This document shows, one piece after another, positions 8,341-18,086 of a stretch of DNA of 21,114 nt. The position numbers and the translations under genes were made by a program. The notes beneath the pieces were generated by a model. The model saw nothing but the letters and a program-made list of their open reading frames with translations, was not told the DNA's origin and did no database searches. Where the stretch lies: positions 28,748 through 49,861 of the forward strand of contig JH153938.1 in assembly GCA_000226015.1 (NCBI GenBank). Reading direction: 5' to 3'. Source of the DNA: Mnemiopsis leidyi (taxonomy: Eukaryota; Ctenophora; Tentaculata; Lobata; Bolinopsidae). The first letter of the stretch is position 1. Every line of letters starts with the position of its first letter.

Positions 8341-11300
8341 AAAAACAAAGTTCCGTCCCCGTCCTCCTGCTTCTCGTTGGACCTCCTGGTCGGAGGAGAC
8401 CGTCCTCTACGAGAGGGTGATTTCCGTGTAGTAGGAGATCGTCTCCTAGGTGACTGTCTCCTAGGTGACTGTCTCCTAGGCGACTGTCGTCTAGGAGGTG
8501 ACGGTCGGCGGGACGAGGACTTTCGTCCCGGCGACCGTCTACTTGGTGATTTTCTCGAACTGCGAGGAGGCGATTTTCGAGGGGATCGTCTACCGGGGGA
8601 CCTCCTTCCTGGGGTTCTCCTGGGTGATTTACTTCTAGGTCTACTTTTGATAGGGGACCCCTCCTTAAGCGTTACAACTCTCTCAGGAGTTTTAGAGCGT
8701 GGTTTCTTCTGATCTCGACTATTATCCAAGCCTGGTGGTGGCGTTCTCTTTCTGGCTGGTGGCGGAGAAGATATTCTTCTTGGAGAACCTGGTCTGTCTC
8801 TGGAATCTCTTGAAACTTCGTCAGGTCGGGGGTACCCGCCGTGGCCGTAGAAGTCAGTGGGTGGATAGAACGGAATCCTGTGTACGTCACCAGGGTGCAT
8901 CATAATGGGACGGCCCCATGGATCGAACATGGGCCCAACAGACTGATGTGGGATTGACGGCACTCCGTGTGGACCTGGTTGACCATGGCGGGATGGAGGG
9001 GGACGTCTATCACTGAATTCTCTGCTGGACGAACGGTCTAATGGTCGTCTTTCCCTGCTGGAAGAACGGTCTGCAATTCGTCTTTCTTTGCTGGAAGATC
9101 GATCTGCTGGTCGTCTTTCTTTGCTGGAACAACGGTCTGCAGGCTGTCTTTCTTTGCTGGAAGATCGATCTGCTGGTCGTCTTTCTTTGCTGGAAGATCG
9201 ATCTGCTGGTCGCCTTTCTTTGCTAGAAGATCGATTAGACCTGTCTGAAGTGGATGGTTCCTCTGCCAGTCGGAGAGGTTCAGGCGGTTTTGGTTCTACC
9301 ACAGCTGCCCGCTCCTCCACCTTTACGGGAGGAACTGCTTTCTTCACGGGCTCTTCCTTTCTTTTCAGTGTCAATCTCCCATTGTGGAATACAGTGATGT
9401 AGTTCTCGTCAGCATGAGCTTTTTGGGTATCGGGATACGCCATCTTTAGAACCTGAAATGGAAATAATTGATCAGATACGCCATCATTAGAAACTAAAAT
9501 GGAAATAAAAGATCAGATGCGCTATGTTTAGACCCTAATAAGGGAATCAAGGCAAAAACTATTAGGTAAGATTTTCAAATTATCGTAAAACATTTTCAAT
9601 TGTACCCACCTCTTCATACAAAATCTGGGCTTTGAGAATTTCTACCCGAGTGAAGGGGGTGCTCCTGGTCTCAGAGACGAATATGTTGAGGTTTTGCAGG
9701 AGAACCCGGACACTTTCCATCGCGAGGTCACACTTGATATCTGAGTCTACAGCTACCTAATGTTGATTATTTAGAGGATATAAGATGCGTATGGAAATTC
9801 TATATCTCAATTCTCAACTAGATTCAGACCGTTTTTAAAGCAATGAAAAGTGCCAGTTCCAACTTGATATGGAGCGAGATGGCTACGTTGCACGAATTAG
9901 ATTTTCAATTTTCTCACTTGTCTGGGAGTCTGAGGAGGTTGGTTGTTATATCCCCGGGGATAATCTTGATATCTTCCTTGATTTCTGGGGGTGAAATTCA
10001 TCATCGAGTATGAGGATTAATTAATATAATATTACTATATAATATCAGTTGGATTGATTGCAATGGTACAGTCTACTGCTTCACCAAAGTATAAACACAT
10101 CGAGCCCCAGTGTCGCCTCGCCCCACAACCTTGTGCCCCACTGACCCCTGCCCCAGTACACTATGCCCCAAGGATAATGCCCCAGGGCCCGAGGTTGTGG
10201 GGCACGACGTCACTGGGTCATGATCTCTGGGGAATAGTGTACTGGGGCAGGGGGTCAGTAGGGCACGACGACACTGGGTCATTATCACTGTGGCAAAGTG
10301 TACTTGGGCAGGGGGTCAGTGGGGCCAGAGGGTGCGGGGCACGTCGTCACTGGGGCAAAATCTCTGGCACACGATGTTCTGGGGCAGGACGACGGTCACC
10401 GTAATAGGCAGAGCAACAGCCCTCCTCCCCTCCCACAAAGTCAGCAAGACAACCTACCTCGGATAAAAGTGATCATCCTGGTCCTGGGCACGCCTGCCCC
10501 TGCCACCACGTTGCCTCCCTGCCTCCCTCTGTCCCTGTCTTCCTTGTGGGGGACGGTTTTCAGGGTACCCATCTCTGGAGTACTGGTTGTCATGGTAACG
10601 AGATCGGGCGGGGTTGTCATCAGGAGGTCTGTATCGGTCTTGTTGGACTTGTCTGTCGTAGTCTCTGGATCCACGGGGGCCCTGAGGGAAGTGAATAAAA
10701 ACCGTGATTATTTCATCGGGAGTATTGTTACGAATACTTTCTAGCCAGTCTAAAGACATTGCGGACATACTCTTAATGTCTTCAGATTGTTGGATATTGT
10801 GGCAGTTTTGGAGAACCGACGGTCACACTGCGACAACTGTCAAATAAGATCGCAAAACGAAAGACTCCAAGCAAGATTGGTAGCTCATGATGGTGGTTAT
10901 GACTAAGAAGGGGTGCACACAGATAATCATGGCTTGAATTCTTTGGTAATTAAATCTAGAGCCTCAATAAACATTTAATTTGTAGTGTTAATTACATCTA
11001 GAGCCTCAATAAACCTTTAATTTGTAGTGTTGAAATAGTTTAAAAAATATGAGCAGCTAGAACTTAGAGTAGTTTATAGTCACTTAGAGTAGTTTATAGA
11101 GTAGTTTAGAGATCCAAATCTTTATACATCCTTGTGAACCTGCTTAGATGCAAACCTGGGAATCGTAAGGGCTCTGTCTGCTGTCCCCTTTTGGAACGGC
11201 TCCACCGCGTGCCAGCTCTTCAACGTAGTATTGGTCATCTAAAATTTGGTTGGTTCCCATGATCCGTTCGTAAAGCAGCTTCTTGTCCTGCAATAGGAGA

Positions 11301-12992
11301 CATCTTGTTCAGCGTCGAGATTAAGGTGTACGCTTCTCAAGTCAAAAAAGAACAGAAAATAATTTTGACAGGTTGTACAAAACAGAGGATACAATATAAA
11401 ATTCAAAACAGAATACAGAAACTAACTGACCGAACTAAGAACTTGCTGTTCCACGGGAAAGATCTCCGAAGCTATAGACTCACATCTCGCAGTAAATTCA
11501 GGCTTTCCCACTTCTTTAACCGACATTGCCTCTTCGTACAGAGCCATGTCCCAGCGCCGGAAAACCTAAAATTTCATCTTGATCTTTGCCGGATTTCTTA
11601 CTCTTCCGGACACATCTTGCATTAACCACTTAGTTGGAAATACAGAGGCAGAGGCACACGAAAGTAAGAGATTAAGTATTATAAAGCCGGATTTTGACAA
11701 AAAAAACAAGAAACGATTCCTGCACTCTACATTTAAAAGAAAATTTGTGTAAAGATTAGGTAACACTCACATTACAGCGATGCCGTGTTGATCCAAGGTG
11801 CTGAGCCTTGTTGCCCTCGTTGAATGGCTCATCACAAAGGTCACAGTGGTAAAGTCCCGGTCCGTTGTACTGCATGTCCGTTACTCCTATAACTATAGTG
11901 TCGGAATCCAGGGGTCGTACCTGGGGGTGTGTAAGGTATAATCAAGTCAAAATATTGACATTCCCTGGATGTTTGGAATGTACAATGAATGGTGTCTCTC
12001 AAGAGATCTTGAATGATTGAATGAAACTGAACTACATACCAGAGTACTCGGTCGACCGTTAGAACGTTGTAGGGAGTCCGGGACAACCACGTTCTGATCT
12101 AACACACCCACATCTTTTATCTTTGCTGGCTTGTCGAAATCAAAGTTAGAGTAGGCCATGGAGAATGCACCTGGAGTGTTGATTACTTCAGTACACAGTA
12201 GAGTGTTGTGACTGTCTTTCTTTTGTTAAAATGCAAAGAAAGGACTTATTCAGCAATTCAACTATCTTTCTCAAAAATAACTGCTACTATTTCGAAAATT
12301 GCAAACAAGTACGATCTAAAAGGACTGACAGGCTATTTTCATGTGCTTGGTCCCCATAATGTGACTTTTCCAGATTAGAAGAGTGTTGACACAGATGTGA
12401 CAGCAGTTGCAGAAGTAGGAGCCTACCTGCAAGGAAACATCATGTAAATATTAGCAGGATACTAACAGAGGAAATCTGAAATGCGCGACCTTCACCCGTT
12501 ACAGTAAGAGGAGAAAAGTAAAGAATCGGATACGCGACTTTTTTATTCATGATTTATATTATCAAATTCAAAATTTGAAAACATTCTGATTATGATGTGG
12601 TACATCGAAACCAATAATTAACTACATGCTTCCTTTGTTGGAGTCTTATCAGATTCTCACGGTTACCCCAGATTAAAGAACAAACTTTCAAGCATTATTA
12701 TGGCCAAAAAGCACAATCACAATTCCGTCATATGGATACAAAGTGGATACAATTTGGATACAAAATCACGGATTCTTCATCTCACATTTGTAAAATATTT
12801 GTTCAGTATAAAATCTATCAATACAACCATAAAATCTATAAAACAACAAACCATGCTGTTTCTAAGCCGGATTCCGTAGGCTAGTTCATGTTCCTGGCTC
12901 TCCAGATGATGCTTGAACTCGAACAGGCCATCGTAAACAGTGTGACAGACTGTACAGCTGAAGTGAGGACGAACTCCAGTCCCTGCTTGCAT
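8310..12992 (-). CDS. matrin-type zinc-finger protein with RS domain
   Basis: Ten exons on the minus strand: 12992-12852, 12426-12330, 12170-12040, 11920-11771, 11565-11512 (end uncertain), 11287-11156, 10681-10458, 9984-9918, 9756-9610, 9452-8310; about 761 residues. Three zinc fingers of matrin/U1 type are visible: C13-C16-H29-H35 and C53-C56-H69-H75 (both C-x2-C-x12-H-x5-H), and C149-C152-H164-H170 (x11 spacing). An acidic/amphipathic segment follows, then an RG/RGG-rich linker (about 236-332), a conserved-looking helical segment (333-420), seven 11-residue repeats of the RSSSKERRPAD kind, and a long RS/SP-rich tail. This architecture fits a nuclear RNA-binding splicing or mRNA-processing factor, but I do not recognise a named orthologue. 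The donor of exon 5 is doubtful: the best-looking GTGAGT at 11483 gives a stop in exon 6, while GTGGGA after 11512 keeps the frame. The exon-2 donor (GTCAGT) is also weak, but phase agrees. Confidence 0.83.
9017..9237 (-). repeat. coding 33-bp minisatellite
   Basis: Within the last exon of the zinc-finger/RS gene, seven tandem 33-bp units encode 11-residue repeats of the form RSSSKERRPAD. The inner units differ at one or two residues; the outer ones (RSSSRERRPLD, RSSSREFSD) are older. The array adds a charged Ser/Arg/Lys segment ahead of the main RS domain, and its length should vary between alleles. Confidence 0.9.
10100..10400. repeat. GC-rich inverted and direct repeat cluster in an intron
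   Basis: Between exons 7 and 8 of the zinc-finger/RS gene lies a GC-rich, strand-skewed block. C-rich sequence at 10119-10170 is the inverse complement of G-rich sequence at about 10228-10266 (shared core CTGGGGCAGGGGGTCAGT, with small differences). The G-rich half is then repeated directly about two more times to 10400, with GGGGCACG-type cores. It is probably a degenerate minisatellite with one inverted copy. The G-rich strand could form quadruplexes. Confidence 0.75.
10947..11030. repeat. 42-bp tandem duplication
   Basis: Two 42-bp copies (10947-10988 and 10989-11030) differ at only two positions and share the core ATCTAGAGCCTCAATAAAC. They lie in the intron between exons 6 and 7 of the zinc-finger/RS gene, and are followed at about 11061-11110 by short repeats of TTAGAGTAGTTTATAG. 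This looks like a recent local duplication. Confidence 0.9.
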
Positions 12993-13200
12993 GACTTAGC
13001 TCTACAACATGTCCTGGGATCAGAAGTTTCAAGTTAGACAGAGTGAGGAAATAGATAGAGCAAGGAAATCTGAGCTATGTGAACAGAGATCCTGCGCAGT
13101 CACGTGACAAGCTGATCGTTGTAGTTGAACACGTGATTAACGGGGTTACTTGAACTACTGGCAAGTTTAAAAGTTTCGATATACGACACAATGCGAGGCG
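12993..13200 (-). promoter_or_regulatory. putative promoter of the zinc-finger/RS gene
   Basis: Just upstream of the start codon (12992, minus strand) are two CACGTG E-boxes (13101-13106 and 13130-13135) and a TGCGCA core (13093-13098) like half an NRF1 site. An in-frame stop lies six bases ahead of the ATG, supporting that start. These motifs are common in TATA-less housekeeping promoters, but assignment by motif alone is weak. Confidence 0.35.
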
Positions 13201-13600
13201 CGACTCAATTCTGACCACGCCTTGTTATCCAGCCAAGAAGCAGAAATGTCGCTATAAGGCTGAAGTTGACCAAAAAATTGCATAATAACAGTGCTATACT
13301 TCTTGTAAGACTTGTTTCGAAGACGCTTACAGCTTACTCGAGCAGAAAATATCTGCTAGTTCCCGGTATTTTGTTAATTCCAGCTCGAAAATAAAATATA
13401 TTACGGTGCAATGGAGCACGAGTAACAGGAGTGACGCGAGACGTAGAAACACTTTTCGCGCGCGCCGTAAAGTAATCTTTAGATGTCGAAAATGCGCACA
13501 ATAAGTTGCCACAGCGTCCTTTCGACCTTTCAAGGAAGGCGAGGGCGTCTGGCGATTTATAAAATGTTAACATTAAATCCAGCAATTAGGAATGATAGGA

Positions 13601-14466
13601 CTACAAATGTCCCCCAATAAAACGAGTAACACAAAGTTCAAATGAAAAGTGAAAGTCAGCAAAGTCTGCAGTAGAATCCTCTCGAAACAGGTAGGCCAGT
13701 CCATTAAGCAGGAGCAAACAGTCGTCTTTACCGCCAACGTCCTGGAAAATGTGCGTGTAACTCCAGATAATCAGAGTGAACTCTGAAATGAATTAATTTA
13801 GTTGCGTAAGCAATCTTGCCTAACTTTATTTTCAAATTTGCTAAAGCTCAAATATTTGTTCAGAAATTTGTTCAGAAAGTTATGAATATTAATCAATGGC
13901 AAGGCTGTTATCTCAATATGATTCTGTGTTACAAGTTGAGACAATATATATCATCCTGAAGAACAGTCAGTAGATCCCATCGCCCAACGTCGTAGTAACT
14001 CCGCGTTCTCTGTAGCCGGAACACAAACGAAAATCGAATAACGAATATTCTAGAATACTCTCAAACTTCGGAGACATTCAGTAGAGAAAGTATTATAATG
14101 AACCATTATAATGCTACACACATTATAATGGTGACATTATATTTGACAGTTGTGAAACCATTGAGCGTTTTTTGGCTTTTAGAGTAATAGGAAACTCTTT
14201 TATCCCAGTTTTATCCCGGTTTTTTGTCAGATCACTAAATTAATGCTAAGTGATAGCAGAAAGCTGCATTTAGGTTCGAAGACGTGAAGTACTTCCTTTT
14301 TCAGGATGAATTTTAACCTAAGTTATAGAATAAACATGTAAAATTTTAATCAAACAAGAAAGAAAATTAAATCGACGGCCGAACTTTAAGAAATAAAAGA
14401 CTACTTACGTTTAATGCAGAATAGAGGACACATCATTGAGAACATGGCTAATCTGAAGAAACTCAT
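13601..14466 (-). CDS. tentative small two-exon gene, unknown product
   Basis: A possible first exon at 14466-14409 starts with MSFFRLAMFSMMCPLFCIK and ends at a consensus donor (C|GTAAGT, phase 1). A possible last exon at 13782-13601 begins after TTTCAG in matching phase and reads to a stop; it contains DVGGKDDCLLLLNGLAYLF. Joined, these give 79 residues with a hydrophobic N-terminus. A third candidate exon begins at about 14007 (Q-NAELLRRWAMG, same phase) but lacks a good donor. The opposite strand at 13632-13787 is also open for 46 codons, so the coding strand is not certain. I recognise no family. Confidence 0.22.
14103..14131. repeat. CATTATAATG hairpin
   Basis: Perfect 11-bp arms CCATTATAATG (14103-14113) and their complement (14121-14131) are separated by 7 nt. 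Each arm contains the 10-bp palindrome CATTATAATG, and related ATTATAATG and ACATTATA strings lie on both sides. It may be a foldback fragment. Confidence 0.7.
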
Positions 14467-14776
14467 TGAGTTTTTATTTAGACACGCTAAATTTTAGTAA
14501 CGAATGGCTTATGGTAATGTTCAGCTAATTTCTTTAGGTTGAACATCTCGCCAATTTGGTTGTATGATTTATTCAGACAGCCAGCAAATTAAATTCGATC
14601 TGTAGCGATGGATGCAAACAGGCAATACAGTGAACAAGAAATCGTAATAACCAAATTGTATAATTAAATTGTATTTAGTATAAATTGAAATGTACGTTTC
14701 TTATAATATAAATCAAAAACTTTAAAAACATAACCTTGGAACAAATAATTCTATAATTAATTAAAAAAGATTCAAA

Positions 14777-14992
14777 TTATTGAAAAGTGTCGTTGAAACT
14801 CGTATTGTACAACTCATTATTGACTGTTGACTGAAAAGCTTCAAAAACTTCTGGTGCGATTGTCTTATTCTCTGAAGTTTTGACAGGCAAAAGTGTAACT
14901 TCACTTTCTTTAGATGAGATAAGTCTAGCTAATTTTTTAATTGGACACTGATCAGTAAAGGTTAGACTTGACTTAACGTGAAAACTAATCAA
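14777..14992 (-). CDS. possible terminal exon of an unknown gene
   Basis: This is an open stretch on the minus strand, unusual for this AT-rich region, with protein-like composition (for example KKLARLISSKESEVTLLPVK and TIAPEVFEAFQSTVNNELY) and a stop at 14777-14779. Possible acceptors (TTAAG, TCAAG) lie near 14960-14970. No partner exon could be placed between it and SLBP, and I know no family match. It may be chance. Confidence 0.2.
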   Translation of the reverse strand: MISFHVKSSLTFTDQCPIKKLARLISSKESEVTLLPVKTSENKTIAPEVFEAFQSTVNNELYNTSFNDTFQ

Positions 14993-15633
14993 GTTAAGAC
15001 ATATTGCATTGACACAAAGTTGGAATAAATTTAACGGATAAATATATAAAGATTTACAAGGCCGGATTTTTGATATTTAATGTTTTGTGTTAGAGGAAAC
15101 GTTTAAATCTTGACGTCTTTCAGAAAAACTCTCTAAACGATACTCTCTACATAATCCAAAAAATTTGGTGCGGCATATGAATACTTAAAATTCTCGAAAA
15201 TTTCGGATATTTTGATACAATCTGAATACAAAATTAAGTTATGAAGTTTGACTGCTTTTAACGTTTATTACAAGTCTAGATCCATATAACTGTGGCAAAA
15301 ATTTTTGACCAAGATTTAAGTCCTCGTAAAAGTTTTAGGAGGTCCATGCCAGTGACAAACATAATATGTGATCAATAACTAAATTTTTTAATACGTGATA
15401 ACTCTTTAACTGATAAATTGAAACATATCCCTACGTAGACACAGATATTTATAATATACTTCAAACAACTTAAACACAGTCAAATAATCAATATAAATGC
15501 AGAAGTTTGACCTATAATGTTCATTTGTCCCGATCTGACAAAGTCTTATATAAATTGGTGATGAAACAATAGATTCAGTTTATCAAAAACAACAAGGTCT
15601 GACCGATATCAGATACCAACTTAAACAGATAAT

Positions 15634-17079
15634 TCAATAATTAGCAACCTGGATCCCCCATTTCCCTAGCTCCATCTCTTCATTACCCTCGCAGTCCATC
15701 ATCTCATCGTCCTGAGACAGTGCCGCACCCAGGTTGCTGTCCTGAGAGAGACGATATGATTGATCTGATTCGTCTGATTCGTCAGGGAAATCGTCCTTGT
15801 TGCCAAGCAACCGAGTATAGTCGCTATCCTGACTTCTCACGTCATCCTCAGCCGGGAACACAAAGTTAGGAATATCCCATTTTAGAGGGTCAGCTGGTGG
15901 AGGAACTGGATCTTGCGGCGTCTCGGTAAATTCCTCCACAGTTTTTTGAGAAGATTCTGACGGAATAAACATGACAACTTCTCCAGCTTCGTTGATCAAA
16001 CCGCTGTCCTTCAAATCCTTGTTGTTTTTGGTGTATGCTCCACGAAGGTTCAGCGCCACACCTGGTTCATCCCACTCGTGAAGTTTGCGCCTCCAACTGC
16101 GAACCAGACCGTCCCAACAGCGCTTACTGTACGGGTAGTCTTTCTGGGGCGTCATCGGGTCCCTGATATGCCGCATGTTCTTGGGAACAATTGACTTGTA
16201 GTTTTGATACCCATCAGTCACTTTACCGTACATAACTTGTTTTTCACGTTTAGCAATTTGTTCCTCCGTTAGAGTTTTCAACGGTTCATCGTTTTCTTTA
16301 GAACACTCACTGTTCCCCCGTTTTCGGGTGTTTCCAAACAAATCCTTTCCAGTTCCTGCCAAGTGTTCCCTGGTGCTCTGATTCTTCTTCGAATATATCC
16401 TGGAATCCGAGTTTGGGGTTTTGAACTTTCCACGGTTATTTCTTCGCATGTTTCTGGCAGGTTCCGGAGTTGTAAACACGTGTTTGCCACGTGCCCCCTT
16501 ATCACGTGGTGGGGTTTCTTTGTTCCGCGTGGGTGTCCCCACCCGGTGACGCTTGTCCTTGTGATCGGTGTCGCGGAGCGGAGAGTCCCGCGCTAAGTAC
16601 CTCTTGTTCCCGGTCTGTTCAGGTGTGGTGGAGTGTCTGCTGGCAGCACGGGGACCTAGTCTACTCTTAACGTTTCTAGAAACTGGGAAGGCGTCAACTA
16701 TTTCCAGTTTTACTCTGCGGTTAGGTGAGGGTGACACAGCTGCTGCCATGTTGTCGCTACTAGTGGAGGTCGTCTCATGATGTGGTGTGTGACGTAGTGA
16801 AGCGCGCGGACCAAGCCTGTGTTTTTTGGGTGTTCTGAAGGATAGTTCTTTGTCATCTTGCATTTCTTCTCTTGATGGCATCTCTTCTCTTATCTCTAGA
16901 GATCTGTCCGCTTCTTTTAGGGGAGATAAGACAGGAAAACCCCGCCTTAAATCGCTTGAGAAGATGTGGTTGGAGGAAGAAACATTAACTGAAGGTGAGA
17001 GACTACTCTTTCTTTCTTTTTCCAGCTCTTCCTCAAGTGTTATATCGTACCAGGACTGGTCTGGATCACTCTCAGACAT
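15634..17079 (-). CDS. SLBP: histone RNA hairpin-binding protein
   Basis: A single uninterrupted coding region of 481 residues. The RNA-binding domain (about 270-337) is clear: MYGKVTDGYQNY, then TPQK (310-313, equivalent to the TPNK motif whose threonine is phosphorylated in other animals), then SKRCWD and LHEWD. The family binds the 3' stem-loop of replication-dependent histone mRNAs and drives their processing, export and translation. The N-terminal 269 residues are longer than in vertebrates (whole human protein about 270), Ser/Pro-rich and probably disordered. SFRTP (80-84) resembles the SFTTP degron of vertebrate SLBP. A RLGPRA-x-RH segment occurs twice (88-97, 140-149). The C-terminus is acidic. 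ATG 17079 (MSESDPDQ) is preferred because an acceptor-like TATTCCAG lies right before it; an in-frame ATG at 17163 would add 28 unconvincing residues. No introns interrupt the coding region. Confidence 0.95.
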   Translation of the reverse strand: MSESDPDQSWYDITLEEELEKERKSSLSPSVNVSSSNHIFSSDLRRGFPVLSPLKEADRSLEIREEMPSREEMQDDKELSFRTPKKHRLGPRASLRHTPHHETTSTSSDNMAAAVSPSPNRRVKLEIVDAFPVSRNVKSRLGPRAASRHSTTPEQTGNKRYLARDSPLRDTDHKDKRHRVGTPTRNKETPPRDKGARGKHVFTTPEPARNMRRNNRGKFKTPNSDSRIYSKKNQSTREHLAGTGKDLFGNTRKRGNSECSKENDEPLKTLTEEQIAKREKQVMYGKVTDGYQNYKSIVPKNMRHIRDPMTPQKDYPYSKRCWDGLVRSWRRKLHEWDEPGVALNLRGAYTKNNKDLKDSGLINEAGEVVMFIPSESSQKTVEEFTETPQDPVPPPADPLKWDIPNFVFPAEDDVRSQDSDYTRLLGNKDDFPDESDESDQSYRLSQDSNLGAALSQDDEMMDCEGNEEMELGKWGIQVANY

Positions 17080-18084
17080 ACTCTGGAATAGATAATTGTC
17101 GTTACTTTCACGTATATCAACGACTATGCAATGAACTTTATTATAAACCTTGACCATTTGCATTGAGGCTTAACCTAGAAACTTCGAAGGACGACAATCT
17201 TCTAAACTTTTTAGGAGAATCGATCGAGTAAAGAAGAAAACGAATCTTCCAGCAAACTGGTTTTAAATTTTTTATTTTGATTCTGGTGACATACATTGAA
17301 ACATAATTTAAGATTAGTAAACCATTTGAAATTATGTAAAGCGTTAAAATCTTAGACAATGAATCACTTTGCAAGCAATAATATCCTGAAATACATTAAT
17401 TAAACGGAATCCCCTAGCCGACAATATAACTGAGAATTCTTCAACTCAAGCTGATATAAAACATCACCATAGTTTAAATTCAGTATTCAACTTTACAAAA
17501 GATGTGCAACGACTGCTGAAATCAACAAAGGTAAGCTAACTGAAGAGGTTAACCGAGGAGCTAACTAAAGAGGCCTTCTACTCCATTTAACTATTTCAGA
17601 ATCATCGTAAAATATCGAAAATAAACTTCAATAAAGGTCTAGATGCTTTAAGGACTTCTGATTCAAGATAATAGATACACTTTGAATAAATCTGATTTAT
17701 TTATTTGTATAATCATGTTTTCCGAAACCTATCTGGTTTCATGTTGCTTGGATGAAACGACCCGGATTTATGCTAATTGCAATATCAATACAGCAAAGCT
17801 CGAAAAAAACAGGGCAAACAAGCTGGATCACACCCAAATAACCAAATACATGTATCCTTTAAATTGATAACTCATTAATTAAGTAATCAACTAATTAAGT
17901 TATCAACTAATTAGTAATTACTAAGATGAGTCCAGGGTCATCTCTTCATGCAGCAACGCTTAAAACAACGGGGCACTGGGCAAACAAGCTGGATCACACT
18001 CGAATACATGAACCCTTTAAATTGATAACTCATTAATTAAGTAATCAACTAATTAGTAATTACTAAGATGAGTCCAGGGTCATC
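17080..18084. other. gap between SLBP and cyclin C genes
   Basis: This is about 1 kb of AT-rich sequence holding the promoter/5' UTR of SLBP (minus strand) and the 3' UTR of cyclin C (minus strand). A minus-strand AATAAA at 17711-17706, with an overlapping second copy at 17715-17710, could end the cyclin C mRNA. The right part is taken up by the duplication at 17812-18086. I see no gene. Confidence 0.5.
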
Positions 18085-18086
18085 TC
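17812..18086. repeat. direct duplication of about 110-133 bp
   Basis: Sequence starting GGGCAAACAAGCTGGATCAC occurs at 17812-17944 and again at 17978-18086. Both copies contain CCTTTAAATTGATAACTCAT and end with AGTCCAGGGTCATCTC. The left copy has an extra internal repeat of the AACTAATTAAGT kind. The right copy ends inside the proposed last exon of cyclin C, so part of that exon's 3' UTR is duplicated downstream. Confidence 0.9.

Larger units (their letters stand above)
12993..15633. other. mostly non-coding gap between zinc-finger/RS gene and SLBP
   Basis: This is about 2.6 kb. 13200-13600 is CpG-containing with a CGCGCGCGCC run at about 13457; its open frames on the minus strand include a hydrophobic one, but none resembles a known family. 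13601-14466 holds a weak two-exon candidate, 14103-14131 a hairpin, and 14777-14992 an open stretch. 15000-15633 is AT-rich and is probably SLBP 3' UTR and flank, with AATAAA on the minus strand at 15269-15264. Confidence 0.45.

Noticed and set aside
8212..9402. Plus-strand frames rich in Leu-Gly-Asp or Leu-Cys-Trp repeats
   Set aside because: They are shadows of the RS-coding minus-strand exon, whose biased codons keep the other strand open.
10054..10744. Plus-strand frames across the GC-rich block and exon 7
   Set aside because: Antisense to a well-supported minus-strand exon and to GC-rich repeats with few stops.
13327..13585. Hydrophobic minus-strand frame (LLLLVLHCTVIYFIFELEL)
   Set aside because: Two overlapping frames are open in the same CpG-containing stretch, no splice partners fit, and no family is recognised; possibly an old repeat.
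16363..17095. Plus-strand frames opposite SLBP
   Set aside because: Low-complexity antisense of the Ser/Arg-rich SLBP N-terminus; no similarity of their own.
17080..17163. Upstream ATG at 17163 adding 28 residues to SLBP
   Set aside because: The added residues are not SLBP-like, and an acceptor-like TATTCCAG directly precedes the internal ATG at 17079, which starts a convincing acidic N-terminus.
17682..17867. Plus-strand 61-codon frame with a hydrophobic start
   Set aside because: AT-rich, runs into the duplicated segment at 17812, no splice context or recognised family; lies in the likely cyclin C 3' UTR.
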